Positions 27,452 through 36,181 of a DNA stretch of 64,000 nt are shown piece by piece. Within the stretch, counting starts at the first letter, position 1. The number at the start of each line of letters is the position of its first letter. The notes under the pieces were generated by a model, which did no database searches, was not told the DNA's origin, and worked only from the letters and a program-made list of their open reading frames with translations. The position numbers and the translations under genes are program-made. This stretch comes from Rhodococcus sp. (in: high G+C Gram-positive bacteria) (lineage in GTDB: Bacteria > Actinomycetota > Actinomycetes > Mycobacteriales > Mycobacteriaceae), in contig NZ_JAHFVG010000013.1 of the NCBI RefSeq assembly GCF_023264675.1, forward strand, positions 84,617-148,616, in the 5' to 3' direction.

Positions 27452-27873
27452 TAGACGTTGCTCCTCCGCTTGACCACGTCCACGACGACGGCCGATCCGT
27501 TATCCACCGACGACGCGCTGAGCGCAATCGAGTCGGTCAGAGTCTGGAGAACATGCCAGCCGAAGCTGTCGGACGTGGGAACGCGGCCTTCCTGCACCAC
27601 GGAGGTGGTGGTGATGCGCATTGCGGTACCGCTGACGACGAAGGAGCACGTCAGTTCGGCACCGGCGACTGCACCCGAAATCAGCTCCGAACACACCTCG
27701 TCCACCACCAACTTGATATCCGCGATGTCGTCGAGGGTGAAATCGCCCAACACAGCCAGAGTTTCGGCTACTGCACGCACAACCGGCAGTTGCTCGGCAT
27801 CGGCAACCACCCGCAGCTCGACCGGTGCGCCGGAATCTCGTTCCAGCTCTTCGATCTTGCCGACGCCAGTCAT
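27451..27873 (-). CDS. rsbW: Anti-sigma factor, RsbW/UsfX-type
   Basis: A 140-residue GHKL-fold protein that should bind and hold the sigma factor encoded next to it. The N-box is recognisable as IADIKLVVDEVCSELI (about 51-66); the G boxes are poorly conserved (FGWHVLQTLTD), as in UsfX and other actinobacterial anti-SigF proteins, so kinase activity is uncertain. GGGAG precedes the ATG by 6 nt. No anti-anti-sigma gene is adjacent. Confidence 0.87.
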   Translation of the reverse strand: MTGVGKIEELERDSGAPVELRVVADAEQLPVVRAVAETLAVLGDFTLDDIADIKLVVDEVCSELISGAVAGAELTCSFVVSGTAMRITTTSVVQEGRVPTSDSFGWHVLQTLTDSIALSASSVDNGSAVVVDVVKRRSNV

Positions 27874-28073
27874 TCGCGCTCCCTATCCGTATTTCGAGCA
27901 AAGCTTGTACGACAGAAAATGATGCAGATCGAGTCGTGAAATTCGACCGCGCCCAGAGTACCCGGGTCCGAGAAGTTCAATCTCGCCGTCGACGAGGCGA
28001 TCCTCGGTGGTCATTCGGGGAACGTTCCGGCCAGCAGGTGACGCCGAGAGCTGAGACTGGCACGATCACACCT

Positions 28074-30209
28074 GTGAGTTACACAGAGCAGTTGCGGGTT
28101 CTCGCCCAGCGATGCGGGGTGTCCACGTCGTACCAAGGTTGGGACCACGTCCACCGCGACGTCTCCGACTCGACGCTCCACCGAGTCCTGAGCGCCCGCG
28201 GAATCGAAGCGGCCACCGAATCCGAGGTCGACGCGGCATTGATCGACCTCGAGTTGGCGCCGTGGCGGCGCACCCTTCCCCCGGTCGTGGTCACCGTCGA
28301 AGGCGTCGCCGCCGAAGTGAGTGTTCATGTCCCGCATGGCGATCCGGTGACCGTCCATCTCGTCACCGAAGCCGGCGAGCAGCTGCCGGTCGCTCAATTG
28401 CAGGTGTGGATCGAACCACGCGTCGTCGACGACGCACTCATCGGACGAGCGACGTTCGAGATACCCGCCGACCTCGATACCGGCTGGCACACGCTCGTCG
28501 CCGTCAGTTCACCCGACTCGATTCACAGCACCCGGTCCCAGTGCAGCGTAGTCGTGACGCCTCGCCGACTCTCGACCAACGACGCGCTCCTCGGTCGCCG
28601 ACGCACCGGTCTGCTCACCCAGCTGTACTCGGTTCGCTCGGACAGATCCTGGGGAGTCGGTGACTACGCCGATCTGGCCGATCTCTCGTCGATCGCCGGC
28701 GGGACGCACGGATTCGACTACGTTCTGGTCAATCCCTTGCACGCACAGCGACCTTCGCCGCCGGTGGAGGCGTCCCCCTATCTACCCACGACACGCAGAT
28801 TCTTCGACCCGATGTACATCCGAGTCGAAGACATCACCGAGACTGCCTACCTACCTCGTGATCAATATTCGAAGGTCCGAGAATCAGCGCGCTACTTCGG
28901 CAAAGCGAACCGGCGCACCAAACGTATCGATCGAGATCCTTCGTTTCGCGCGAAGCTCCGCGCTTTGAAACGGATCTTCCGGGTACCCCGCTCGGCAGCG
29001 CGTGCAGCCGAGTTCGACGCCTTCTGCGAACGCGAAGGCCGCGGCCTCGACGACTTCGCACTGTGGTGCGCAATCGCCGAGAAGTACGCTCCGGATCACG
29101 AGGTCTGGAGCGGGAAGGCCGCACATCCCGGCACCGACTTCGCAACGGAATTCCGCAGCTCGGCCGCCGAGAGAATTCAGTTTCACCGTTGGCTTCAGTG
29201 GGTGTGCGACGAACAACTAGCGCGCGCTCAGTCGGCAGCAGTGCAGTCGGGGATGGACATCGGCGTCATGCACGATTTGGCGGTAGGGGTCCATCGACAG
29301 GGCGCGGATGCCTGGACGCTCGGGGACGCTCTGACCACCGGGGTCACCGTCGGGGCACCGCCGGACAACTTCAACCAGCAGGGCCAGAACTGGAATCAGC
29401 CACCGTGGAACCCGGACGCATTGCGTGAGCTGGGCTACGCGCCGTATCGAGACATGCTGCGCACAGTGCTCCGCCATGCGGGTGGAGTTCGAGTCGACCA
29501 CATCCTCGGTCTCTTCCGACTGTGGTGGATACCGGAGGACGCCGAATCTCCCGGCGACGGCACGTACGTCCAGTACGACCATGAGGCGCTCATCGGAATC
29601 CTCGTCCTCGAAGCCGAACGTGCGGGCGCAGTCGTCGTCGGTGAGGATCTCGGGGTGTTCGAGCCGCGGGTTCAGGAGTATCTGGGACAACGCGGCCTGT
29701 TCGGGACCTCCATCCTGTGGTTCGAGAACGACGGTGATCACCCGATTGCTCCGGAGAACTATCGCGAGCTGTGCCTGACATCGGTCACCACTCATGATCT
29801 CCCTCCCACCGTCGGCTACCTGCGTGGTGAGCACATCGCACTTCGGTCGCGTCTCGGGCTTCTCGAACGTGACCTCGACGAAGAGATTCGTCAGGACTCC
29901 GAGGGCCGCGAAGCAGTGCTCGATCTGGCCAGGGATCGAGGACTTCTGGCCGCCGATGCTTCCGAGGAGGACACCGTCGAAGCGTTGTATCGCTTGGTCG
30001 CGCGTAGTCCTTCCGTCCTGATCGGAGTCGCGCTCGTCGACGCGGTCGGCGAGAACAGAATCCAGAACCAACCCGGCACCGATGAGACGCAGTATCAGAA
30101 CTGGCGAGTACCGCTGGCCGATCACAAAGGTGATGCAGTGTGGATCGACGATCTAGTCGACCACCCTCGCATGGTGTCGCTGGTGGCGGCATTGCGCAAA
30201 GCCGACTGA
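28074..30209 (+). CDS. malQ: 4-alpha-glucanotransferase (amylomaltase)
   Basis: Transfers alpha-1,4-glucan segments between maltodextrins in glycogen and maltose metabolism. The GH77 enzyme of 711 residues shows the nucleophile region GVRVDHILGLFRLWWIP, the acid/base in VVGEDLGVFEPRVQEYL and the transition-state Asp in TTHDLPPTVGYLRGEH. An N-terminal segment of about 150 residues (a beta-sandwich, as in the long actinobacterial and E. coli types) precedes it. The GTG at 28074 matches the usual N-terminus; it lacks a ribosome site, and CACGAT lies 7 nt before it. It is divergent from rsbW-sigF and converges with the DUF222 gene. Confidence 0.93.
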   Translation: MSYTEQLRVLAQRCGVSTSYQGWDHVHRDVSDSTLHRVLSARGIEAATESEVDAALIDLELAPWRRTLPPVVVTVEGVAAEVSVHVPHGDPVTVHLVTEAGEQLPVAQLQVWIEPRVVDDALIGRATFEIPADLDTGWHTLVAVSSPDSIHSTRSQCSVVVTPRRLSTNDALLGRRRTGLLTQLYSVRSDRSWGVGDYADLADLSSIAGGTHGFDYVLVNPLHAQRPSPPVEASPYLPTTRRFFDPMYIRVEDITETAYLPRDQYSKVRESARYFGKANRRTKRIDRDPSFRAKLRALKRIFRVPRSAARAAEFDAFCEREGRGLDDFALWCAIAEKYAPDHEVWSGKAAHPGTDFATEFRSSAAERIQFHRWLQWVCDEQLARAQSAAVQSGMDIGVMHDLAVGVHRQGADAWTLGDALTTGVTVGAPPDNFNQQGQNWNQPPWNPDALRELGYAPYRDMLRTVLRHAGGVRVDHILGLFRLWWIPEDAESPGDGTYVQYDHEALIGILVLEAERAGAVVVGEDLGVFEPRVQEYLGQRGLFGTSILWFENDGDHPIAPENYRELCLTSVTTHDLPPTVGYLRGEHIALRSRLGLLERDLDEEIRQDSEGREAVLDLARDRGLLAADASEEDTVEALYRLVARSPSVLIGVALVDAVGENRIQNQPGTDETQYQNWRVPLADHKGDAVWIDDLVDHPRMVSLVAALRKAD

Positions 30210-30253
30210 CGCCGGCCCCTGCGCTGACGGCATCGGGAAGGCCGCACCGGTCC

Positions 30254-32404
30254 CTACGGTGCACCGGGTTCGGGGCCACCGGCGGCAGTCGTTCCTTCGC
30301 CGGCGACATCGAGTGTCCGGCCGCTGTCCACGCCTTCTCCGGTCGGACTGGTGCTGGCCTCGTCGATGACCGATCCGGCGCGGTCGGCCGCCGGATAGAT
30401 GTACTCGTTCGGGTGGTGATAGTGATTCACCAGTCCAGTTCGGTTGGGATCCAACGTGACCGGTGGGTGCCACAGGGTCCGACCCGGGTACTGGTGATCG
30501 CGCGCGGCTTTGGTGGTCGCCCAATCGGTCTCGCATGTCCCGACGAGTGCATGGTGCATGTCGCAGCCGAAGGTCAACGAATCGATATCGGTGCTGCCCC
30601 CGGCGCGCCACTCGTCGATGTGATGGACCTGCGACCACGTCGCGGGCCGTGTGCAACCAGGGAAGCTGCAACCACGATCGGACGCCATCAACACGATTCG
30701 CTGATCCGCTGAGGCAATACGTTTGGAACGCCCCAGATGCAGAGCTCGACCGGTGGCGTCGTCGAAGATCGCCAGATAGTGGTGAGCGTGCGACGCCATG
30801 CGGATCGCATCACGCATCCGGACCAGGGAGCCGGTGGCTGTGACGGCATAGCCGGTGGCGGCTTCGAGATCGGCGAGGGTCATCGACACGACAGCGGTGA
30901 CCGGTAATCCACGGTGTGTACCGAGCTGACCGGATGCAAGCATCTGTCGCACGATGGTCTTCAGGGCGTCGTGCTGGCGTCGCCCTTGGCTACGGTGATC
31001 GCGTTCGGCGCGCCGCCGAGCATCGGCGGCGCTGGCGTCGCCGCTGCCTTGTCCACCCGAGCTGTCGTCGCCGCTGCCTTGTCCACCCGAGCTGTCGTCG
31101 CCGCTGCCTTGTCCACCCGAGCTGTCGTCGCCGCCTTCGCTGCTGTCGAGGTCGGGACCCTCACCGGATCTCTCGGTGTCGAACAACGACGGATCCGACG
31201 TAGCAGTTCCGCCGCCGGTTCCCGTCCCCGAACCTCCTGAGCCCGCTGGACTGCCCGCTGTTCCGTCCGTCTCCCCACCGTTGGGGTTCGGGACACCGGA
31301 CTCGCCGTCGGCACGACGGTCTACTCCGGACACGCCGTCAGCTGGGTTCTCGATGCCAGACTCACCGTCAGTCGGATGCTCGACACCAGGCTGATCGTCG
31401 TCGGGATTGCACATCCCAGGTTTCGCCCATTTTGCGAATGCAGCTTCGAGGTAGGCGCGGGTTTCGGCGTCGATCACGAAGCTGCCCCTGGACAGTCCGT
31501 TCTCGCCCTGGTCTCTGAACTTGAAGAAGCATTGATTCGCGACCTGTTTCTCGTCGACGAGTGTGCCATCGGGGTCGAGGGTGTCGAACAGCCTCTCGGC
31601 AGCGGCCCCGAACTCCGCGGGGCCCAGCTGCCGTGCCAGTTCGGCGAGTTGATTGTCGGCGCTCTCACGAGTCTCGACGTCGATGTCGGGGCTCAGCCCG
31701 GCGAAGAACTTCTTGACGATGATCTGGTGTTCCTCGTCGAGGACACCGTCCTCGACGGCAGCAGCGGTCGAGGCCTGCTCCGGCGCGAGACGTTCGCCGG
31801 AGAGCGCCGTACGTCGACCGAATTGGTTCGAGAGCCGGATCCGTTGACCGGCTCGTCGCGCCGAGAAACGCATCAGCGTCGACAGTGAGTACGGAACGGA
31901 CCCGGGGAGGTCGTCGAGCCCGTGCTGGGAGATGACATCGGCGATCCAGGTGTGGGAGAACCCGAACAAGGCCCGCTGCACGGCTTCTCCGCGAACCAGC
32001 AGCGAACGCCGATCGGAATTGCATATCCCGGCGGTCTCGATACGACCCAGAATCTCGACGTTCTCTTCGATGACCGCCACGACATTCGCGAGATACGCGG
32101 CCTCGATCCTCGGCACGCCGGAATCAACCGCGCCGGAATCACCCTCGTCAGCCCTGACGGCGCCGTCCGCCGAGCCGACACCGGAGTACGGTCCGTTCAC
32201 CGGATCACATTCCCAGGGATAACTCTCGAACCACCGCGTGAACTTCTCCACCTCGAACTCGGCATCGGACGGTGCAGCATCGAACGGCGGATGTAGGTTC
32301 TCGGACCAATTCTCGGAATCCATCCAGCCTTGCTCCGGATCCATGAGGCAGAGCAGATCGACGGCCGCTCGACCCCGCTTTGCCTGCTCATCCCCCGACT
32401 CCAT
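30254..32404 (-). CDS. DUF222 (13E12 repeat family) HNH endonuclease-like protein
   Basis: A 716-residue member of the 13E12/DUF222 family common in mycolic-acid actinomycetes. An N-terminal DUF222 region (about 80-320) is followed by a low-complexity linker (about 330-475) with 11-residue degenerate repeats and three perfect copies of a 10-residue repeat. A C-terminal HNH motif follows: CSFPGCTRPATWSQVHHIDEW...CDMHH. Function is not established; the HNH suggests nuclease activity. I chose the ATG at 32404: a TACGCT box lies 6 nt upstream, and the other ATG (32443) is inside a perfect LexA box. Mycobacterial 13E12 genes are known LexA targets. Confidence 0.88.
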   Translation of the reverse strand: MESGDEQAKRGRAAVDLLCLMDPEQGWMDSENWSENLHPPFDAAPSDAEFEVEKFTRWFESYPWECDPVNGPYSGVGSADGAVRADEGDSGAVDSGVPRIEAAYLANVVAVIEENVEILGRIETAGICNSDRRSLLVRGEAVQRALFGFSHTWIADVISQHGLDDLPGSVPYSLSTLMRFSARRAGQRIRLSNQFGRRTALSGERLAPEQASTAAAVEDGVLDEEHQIIVKKFFAGLSPDIDVETRESADNQLAELARQLGPAEFGAAAERLFDTLDPDGTLVDEKQVANQCFFKFRDQGENGLSRGSFVIDAETRAYLEAAFAKWAKPGMCNPDDDQPGVEHPTDGESGIENPADGVSGVDRRADGESGVPNPNGGETDGTAGSPAGSGGSGTGTGGGTATSDPSLFDTERSGEGPDLDSSEGGDDSSGGQGSGDDSSGGQGSGDDSSGGQGSGDASAADARRRAERDHRSQGRRQHDALKTIVRQMLASGQLGTHRGLPVTAVVSMTLADLEAATGYAVTATGSLVRMRDAIRMASHAHHYLAIFDDATGRALHLGRSKRIASADQRIVLMASDRGCSFPGCTRPATWSQVHHIDEWRAGGSTDIDSLTFGCDMHHALVGTCETDWATTKAARDHQYPGRTLWHPPVTLDPNRTGLVNHYHHPNEYIYPAADRAGSVIDEASTSPTGEGVDSGRTLDVAGEGTTAAGGPEPGAP
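31041..31130 (-). repeat. Perfect 30-bp tandem repeat (x3) in the DUF222 gene
   Basis: Three identical 30-bp units, each starting CCGCTGCCTTGTCCACCCGA on the plus strand. They encode a repeated decapeptide of the form DDSSGGQGSG in the linker between DUF222 and HNH. The perfect identity suggests recent expansion. Confidence 0.95.
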
Positions 32405-32410
32405 ACGAAA

Positions 32411-32416
32411 AGCGTA
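32411..32416 (-). promoter_or_regulatory. -10 box (TACGCT) for the leaderless DUF222 gene
   Basis: TACGCT on the minus strand lies 6 nt before the ATG at 32404. Its -35 region would fall within the LexA box at 32436-32451. Confidence 0.5.
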
Positions 32417-32435
32417 GCTCAAATCAGGCCATAAG

Positions 32436-32451
32436 TCGAACATATGTTCGA
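32436..32451. promoter_or_regulatory. LexA (SOS) box
   Basis: TCGAACATATGTTCGA is a perfect palindrome and an exact match to the mycobacterial SOS box TCGAAC-N4-GTTCGA. It covers the expected -35 region of the DUF222 gene, so LexA would repress it until DNA damage. It also lies about 100 bp upstream of the divergent nitroreductase-like gene. Confidence 0.8.
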
Positions 32452-32489
32452 ATCGATTTCGCGATATCCGCTCGCGGGAACCTCGCTCA

Positions 32490-32512
32490 TCTACCGTACA
32501 GCGTACGGTAGA
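32490..32512. promoter_or_regulatory. TetR-type palindrome
   Basis: TCTACCGTAC-AGC-GTACGGTAGA: perfect 10-bp arms with a 3-bp centre, ending 39 bp before the nitroreductase-like ATG. The ACCGTAC/GTACGGT core is typical of TetR-family operators. No TetR gene is adjacent. Confidence 0.6.
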
Positions 32513-32551
32513 GACGCGACCGCATCAGAGTCCTACCGTCGAGGAGTTGCC

Positions 32552-33040
32552 ATGAGAAAAGTTCCAACCGGCGTCGTTTCACCACCGCGATGGCTCAAAC
32601 CGATGAACAAGATCCTCATGGCCATCCGGAGAGTCGGCGGCATGAAAGAACTCAGCGTCCTCACCGTCGTGGGCCGCACCAGCGGCAAACGTCGGAGCAC
32701 ACCTCTGACCGTCGTCGAGGTAGATGACGAAAGTTACCTTCTCGAGGGATTTCCCGGCGCGGACTGGGCGCGCAACGTGCGCGCCGCGCGAGGCGAGGCC
32801 GACTTGTCGGTAGGGCGAACAACGAATCGGGTCCGCCTCGTCGAGTTGACTTCCGCAGCCGCCGAACCGATTCTACGAATCTGGCCCGCACGCGCCGGCA
32901 CGGACGGGCCGAAGATCATGAAGGACGCGGGCGTAGTCGACGAGGTGACGCCGGAGGCGTTTGCCGCCCTGGCAGGAACCTGTGCGGTATTTCGAATCGA
33001 CTTCCCCGACCGAAGCCTGCAGGGGACGATCGACGACTGA
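32552..33040 (+). CDS. Deazaflavin (F420)-dependent nitroreductase-family protein
   Basis: A 162-residue protein of the DUF385/Ddn family. The split-barrel pattern is recognisable: LTVVGRTSGKRRSTPLTVVEVDDESYLLEG, followed by GADWARNVRAARGEADL. Related proteins use F420H2 or bind lipids and quinones at the membrane; the substrate is not known. The ATG at 32552 follows GAGGAG by 7 nt, which decides it against the longer frame from 32444. A perfect dyad lies 39 bp upstream, so a TetR-type repressor probably controls it. fdhD follows after 15 bp. Confidence 0.82.
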   Translation: MRKVPTGVVSPPRWLKPMNKILMAIRRVGGMKELSVLTVVGRTSGKRRSTPLTVVEVDDESYLLEGFPGADWARNVRAARGEADLSVGRTTNRVRLVELTSAAAEPILRIWPARAGTDGPKIMKDAGVVDEVTPEAFAALAGTCAVFRIDFPDRSLQGTIDD

Positions 33041-33043
33041 GCG

Positions 33044-33049
33044 CATAAT
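33044..33049 (+). promoter_or_regulatory. -10 box (CATAAT) for leaderless fdhD
   Basis: CATAAT, close to TATAAT, ends 6 nt before the fdhD ATG at 33056 and just after the stop of the preceding gene. Confidence 0.4.
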
Positions 33050-33055
33050 CGACGG

Positions 33056-33880
33056 ATGGGACGAATCACCGCCAGACGTCCGGTAGTGCGGATTCGCGGC
33101 ATGCACGAGTCGAGCCGGCCGGACACACTCGTCGTCGAAGAGCCGTTGGAGATCCGTGTGAACGGCTCGGCACTCGCGGTCACGATGCGCACGCCGGGCC
33201 ACGACGTGGAACTGGCGCACGGTTTTCTGCTTACCGAGGGCGTGATCGCCGGCCGAGAGGACATATCCGTCGCACGGTACTGCGACGGTGTCGACGAGCA
33301 GGGACAGAACACTTACAACGTCCTCGACATCGCGCTCGCCGCCGGTGTGCCGCCGCCACAGCCCGGTGTGGAGCGCAATTTCTACACGACGTCCTCGTGT
33401 GGAGTGTGCGGCAAGGGCTCGCTCGATGCGGTCCGCCTGAAGACGGTTCATTCGCCTGCCGCCGACACCGCCGAGGTGAAGGCGTCGGTCCTCGCCACGA
33501 TGCCCGACACTCTGCGGAAATCTCAGAAGGTTTTCGATTCCACCGGCGGTCTGCATGCAGCAGCGTTGTTCGATGCGGACGGAACGATGTTGGTGCTGCG
33601 CGAGGACGTCGGACGCCACAATGCGGTGGACAAGGTGGTCGGCTGGGCCACGGGCGAAGGACGCATCCCGATGGCAGGCACCGTACTGATGGTCAGCGGC
33701 CGCGCATCGTTCGAGCTGGCGCAGAAAGCTGTGATGGCGGGAATCCCCATTCTCGCCGCAGTGTCGGCGCCGTCGTCACTGGCCGTCGATCTTGCCCAGG
33801 AATCCGGGTTGACAGTGGTCGGATTCCTCCGCGGCGAGAACATGAACCTGTACTCGCACACTCACCGCATCACGCGCTGA
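33056..33880 (+). CDS. fdhD: Formate dehydrogenase accessory sulfurtransferase
   Basis: FdhD passes sulfur to the molybdenum cofactor of formate dehydrogenases. The 274-residue protein has the [14 protein letters not shown] motif (about 111-124) with the two Cys of the CXXC, the [14 protein letters not shown] motif and [14 protein letters not shown]. No formate dehydrogenase subunit gene is in the window, so its partner must lie elsewhere. Its 3' end overlaps the convergent pcaJ by 11 bp. Confidence 0.95.
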   Translation: MGRITARRPVVRIRGMHESSRPDTLVVEEPLEIRVNGSALAVTMRTPGHDVELAHGFLLTEGVIAGREDISVARYCDGVDEQGQNTYNVLDIALAAGVPPPQPGVERNFYTTSSCGVCGKGSLDAVRLKTVHSPAADTAEVKASVLATMPDTLRKSQKVFDSTGGLHAAALFDADGTMLVLREDVGRHNAVDKVVGWATGEGRIPMAGTVLMVSGRASFELAQKAVMAGIPILAAVSAPSSLAVDLAQESGLTVVGFLRGENMNLYSHTHRITR

Positions 33881-34514
33881 GCGGGGCTCCCGTCGCGGCT
33901 CGTACCTGCTCCACCGTGATTCCGGGTGCGGTTTCGACGAGCACGAGGCCGTCGGGCGTCACGTCGAGAACTGCCATGTCGGTGATGATGCGTTGCACGC
34001 ACCCCTTGCCGGTCAGCGGAAGTGAGCACGATTCGAGAATCTTCGGCTCGCCCTTCTTCGACACGTGCTCCATCATCACCAGCACGCGACGTGCGCCGTG
34101 GACGAGATCCATCGCACCGCCCATTCCCTTGACCATATGGCCCGGAATCATCCAGTTCGCGAGGTCGCCGTTCTGGCTCACCTGCATTGCGCCGAGGACT
34201 GCGACGTCGACCTGACCTCCGCGGATCATGCCGAAGGACTGCGCCGAGTCGAAGTACGACGCGCCCGGTAGGACCGTGATGGTTTCCTTGCCCGCGTTGA
34301 TGACCTCGGGATCGAGTTCGTCTTCGGTCGGGTACGGACCGACTCCGAGGACACCGTTCTCGGAATGGAGAACCACGGTGATGTCGGTGGACAGGTAGTT
34401 GGGAACCAGGGTCGGCATACCGATGCCGAGATTGACGTACTCGCCGTCGTTCAGTTCCTGCGCGACGCGGGCAGCCATCTGCTCGCGGGTCAGCTTGGTG
34501 ATCGTCTCGCTCAT
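33870..34514 (-). CDS. pcaJ: 3-oxoadipate CoA-transferase subunit B
   Basis: Beta subunit of the succinyl-CoA:3-oxoacid CoA-transferase that activates 3-oxoadipate in the beta-ketoadipate pathway. The 214 residues include [12 protein letters not shown] (about 51-62), in which the Glu is the catalytic residue that forms the CoA thioester, and [15 protein letters not shown]. Its ATG overlaps the pcaI stop by 4 bp. Context (divergent pcaHGBLRF) favours oxoadipate over acetoacetate as substrate. Confidence 0.93.
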   Translation of the reverse strand: MSETITKLTREQMAARVAQELNDGEYVNLGIGMPTLVPNYLSTDITVVLHSENGVLGVGPYPTEDELDPEVINAGKETITVLPGASYFDSAQSFGMIRGGQVDVAVLGAMQVSQNGDLANWMIPGHMVKGMGGAMDLVHGARRVLVMMEHVSKKGEPKILESCSLPLTGKGCVQRIITDMAVLDVTPDGLVLVETAPGITVEQVRAATGAPLSA

Positions 34515-35260
34515 GCTCGTACCGTTCGTTGTTCGATGCCTACTGTGACCTTGCCGACGTGCACCACGCGCTGGACGTGAATGCCCGGCGTATGGATGTC
34601 GTCGGGACCGATCTCACCCGGTTCGACCAACTCCTCGACCTGAGCGATGGTGATACGCCCGGACGCAGCGGCCGGCGGATTGAAATTGCGGGCGCTGGCG
34701 TGGAACACGAGATTGCCGTGCCGGTCGCCTTTCCAGGCGTGGACGAGTGCGTAGTCGGCCACGATGCCGCGTTCCATGACGTAGGTGGTGCCGTCGAACT
34801 CTCGGGTCTCCTTGGGAGGGCTGGAGACCGCGATGCCTCCCGAGCCGTCGTAACGCAGTGGCAGGCCGCCGTCGGCGACCTGGGTTCCGACGCCTGCAGG
34901 CGTGAAGAACGCAGGAATGCCTGCGCCGCCTGCACGAAGGCGCTCTGCGAGTGTGCCCTGAGGAGTGAGTTCCACTTCGAGCTCACCCGAGAGGTATTGG
35001 CGTGCGAACTCTTTGTTGGAGCCGACGTACGAACTGATCGTTCGCCTGATCCGGTGCTTCTCGAGTAGTACGCCGAGGCCGAATCCGTCAGTGCCGCAGT
35101 TGTTGCTGACGATCTCCAGATCGGTCGCTCCTTGATCCAGTACGGCGTCGATCAGGATTTCGGGAACTCCGACCAGCCCGAAACCTCCCACGGCGACAGA
35201 GGCGCCGTCCGGCATGTCGGCTACTGCTTCGGCGGCACTCGCCACGACTTTGTCCATCAT
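34511..35260 (-). CDS. pcaI: 3-oxoadipate CoA-transferase subunit A
   Basis: Alpha subunit, 249 residues. [20 protein letters not shown] followed by [13 protein letters not shown] is the family N-terminus with the glycine-rich CoA-binding loop; [14 protein letters not shown] and the [16 protein letters not shown] motif follow. I start it at 35260 because family members begin MDK; the frame is open to an ATG at 35299. Divergent from pcaH with a gap of about 180 bp that holds probable PcaR sites. Confidence 0.92.
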   Translation of the reverse strand: MMDKVVASAAEAVADMPDGASVAVGGFGLVGVPEILIDAVLDQGATDLEIVSNNCGTDGFGLGVLLEKHRIRRTISSYVGSNKEFARQYLSGELEVELTPQGTLAERLRAGGAGIPAFFTPAGVGTQVADGGLPLRYDGSGGIAVSSPPKETREFDGTTYVMERGIVADYALVHAWKGDRHGNLVFHASARNFNPPAAASGRITIAQVEELVEPGEIGPDDIHTPGIHVQRVVHVGKVTVGIEQRTVRA

Positions 35261-35303
35261 GTGTCCGACCATACCCAAGATTGTGCGTAATGTGAACACT
35301 TCG

Positions 35304-35316
35304 CCGCTATACGAAC
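35304..35316. promoter_or_regulatory. Putative PcaR (IclR) site, left
   Basis: CCGCTATACGAAC is, on the other strand, GTTCGTATAGCGG, differing in one base from GTTCGCATAGCGG at 35365-35377. The pair is inverted and flanks the pcaI-pcaH promoter region. GTTCG half-sites are known for IclR-type Pca regulators of proteobacteria (PcaU, PobR). Confidence 0.45.
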
Positions 35317-35364
35317 ATTTCTTACCGATTTTATTGCTTGGATCACTGTGGTGGCTCTATTGTC

Positions 35365-35384
35365 GTTCGCATAGCGGCTATGCG
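35365..35384. promoter_or_regulatory. Putative PcaR (IclR) site, right, with 17-bp palindrome
   Basis: GTTCGCATAGCGG overlaps a perfect palindrome CGCATAGC-G-GCTATGCG (35368-35384). It lies 54 bp before the pcaH ATG. Confidence 0.5.
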
Positions 35385-35437
35385 TCCACATCACGAACGC
35401 TTAGCCGAGGACTGATTCGGAACGTGAGGAATCCCCG

Positions 35438-36181
35438 ATGCTCCATCTACCGCCGAATCACTCGGCCACCGGCGAGGCAACCGCCTACCGCGACCAAGCG
35501 GGAACGAACGCGCCCCGCGACTTCGCTGACTACCGGACCACCTCGCTGCGCAGCCCCAAGCAACCCCTCGTACTGCTCCCCCAGCGTCTGACCGAGATCA
35601 CAGGTCCAGTTCTCGGCGAGGGCCGCGTGAACGCCTCGGATGCCGATCTCACTCTCGTCGGCGGCGGCGAAGCACAGGGCCAGAGAATCATCGTGCACGG
35701 CCGCGTGCTCGACAGCGACGGTCGCGCAGTGCCCAACACCCTCGTCGAGGTCTGGCAGGCCAATGCAGGCGGCCGTTACCGCCACGCTGGTGACAACTGG
35801 CCCGCACCGCTGGATCCGCATTTCGACGGAGTCGGCCGAGTTCTCACCGACGACCACGGCAACTACCGCTTCACGACGATCCGGCCCGGTGCATATCCGT
35901 GGGGAAATCACCACAACGCGTGGCGCCCCGCCCACATCCATTTCTCGCTCTTCGGGCGAGCGTTCACGCAACGCCTCGTCACCCAGATGTACTTCCCCGA
36001 CGACCCCATGTTCTTCCAGGACCCGATCTTCAATGCCGCGCCGGCCGATGCACGGGCGCGCATGATCAGCGTGTTCGACTACGAAGCAACACAGGACAAC
36101 TGGGCGCTCGGCTACCGCTTCGACATCGTTCTACGCGGAAAGGGCGCCACCCCGTTCGAAGGAGACGATCACGATGACTGA
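35438..36181 (+). CDS. pcaH: Protocatechuate 3,4-dioxygenase beta subunit
   Basis: Intradiol ring cleavage of protocatechuate to 3-carboxy-cis,cis-muconate. The beta subunit carries the non-haem Fe(III); its ligands are recognisable as the Tyr in RPGAYPW and the two His in RPAHIHFSLFG, with another Tyr in the segment before (GGRYRH). The 247 residues match the family. GAGGAAT precedes the ATG. Overlaps pcaG by 8 bp. First gene of pcaHGBLRF. Confidence 0.95.
   Translation: MLHLPPNHSATGEATAYRDQAGTNAPRDFADYRTTSLRSPKQPLVLLPQRLTEITGPVLGEGRVNASDADLTLVGGGEAQGQRIIVHGRVLDSDGRAVPNTLVEVWQANAGGRYRHAGDNWPAPLDPHFDGVGRVLTDDHGNYRFTTIRPGAYPWGNHHNAWRPAHIHFSLFGRAFTQRLVTQMYFPDDPMFFQDPIFNAAPADARARMISVFDYEATQDNWALGYRFDIVLRGKGATPFEGDDHDD

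Noticed and set aside
27874..28073. SigF-type promoter (GTTT-N15-17-GGGTA) for autoregulated rsbW-sigF
   Set aside because: GGGTAC occurs on the minus strand near 27958-27963, but no GTTT or GGTT stands at the right distance, so the match is not convincing.
28072..28086. CTGTG-N5-CACAG dyad at the malQ start
   Set aside because: Short, includes the start codon itself, and the half-site spacing does not fit a Crp box; probably chance.
34529..35068. Plus-strand frames opposite pcaI and other genes, some of several hundred codons
   Set aside because: High-GC shadow frames with Arg/Asp/Val-biased composition and no recognisable domains.
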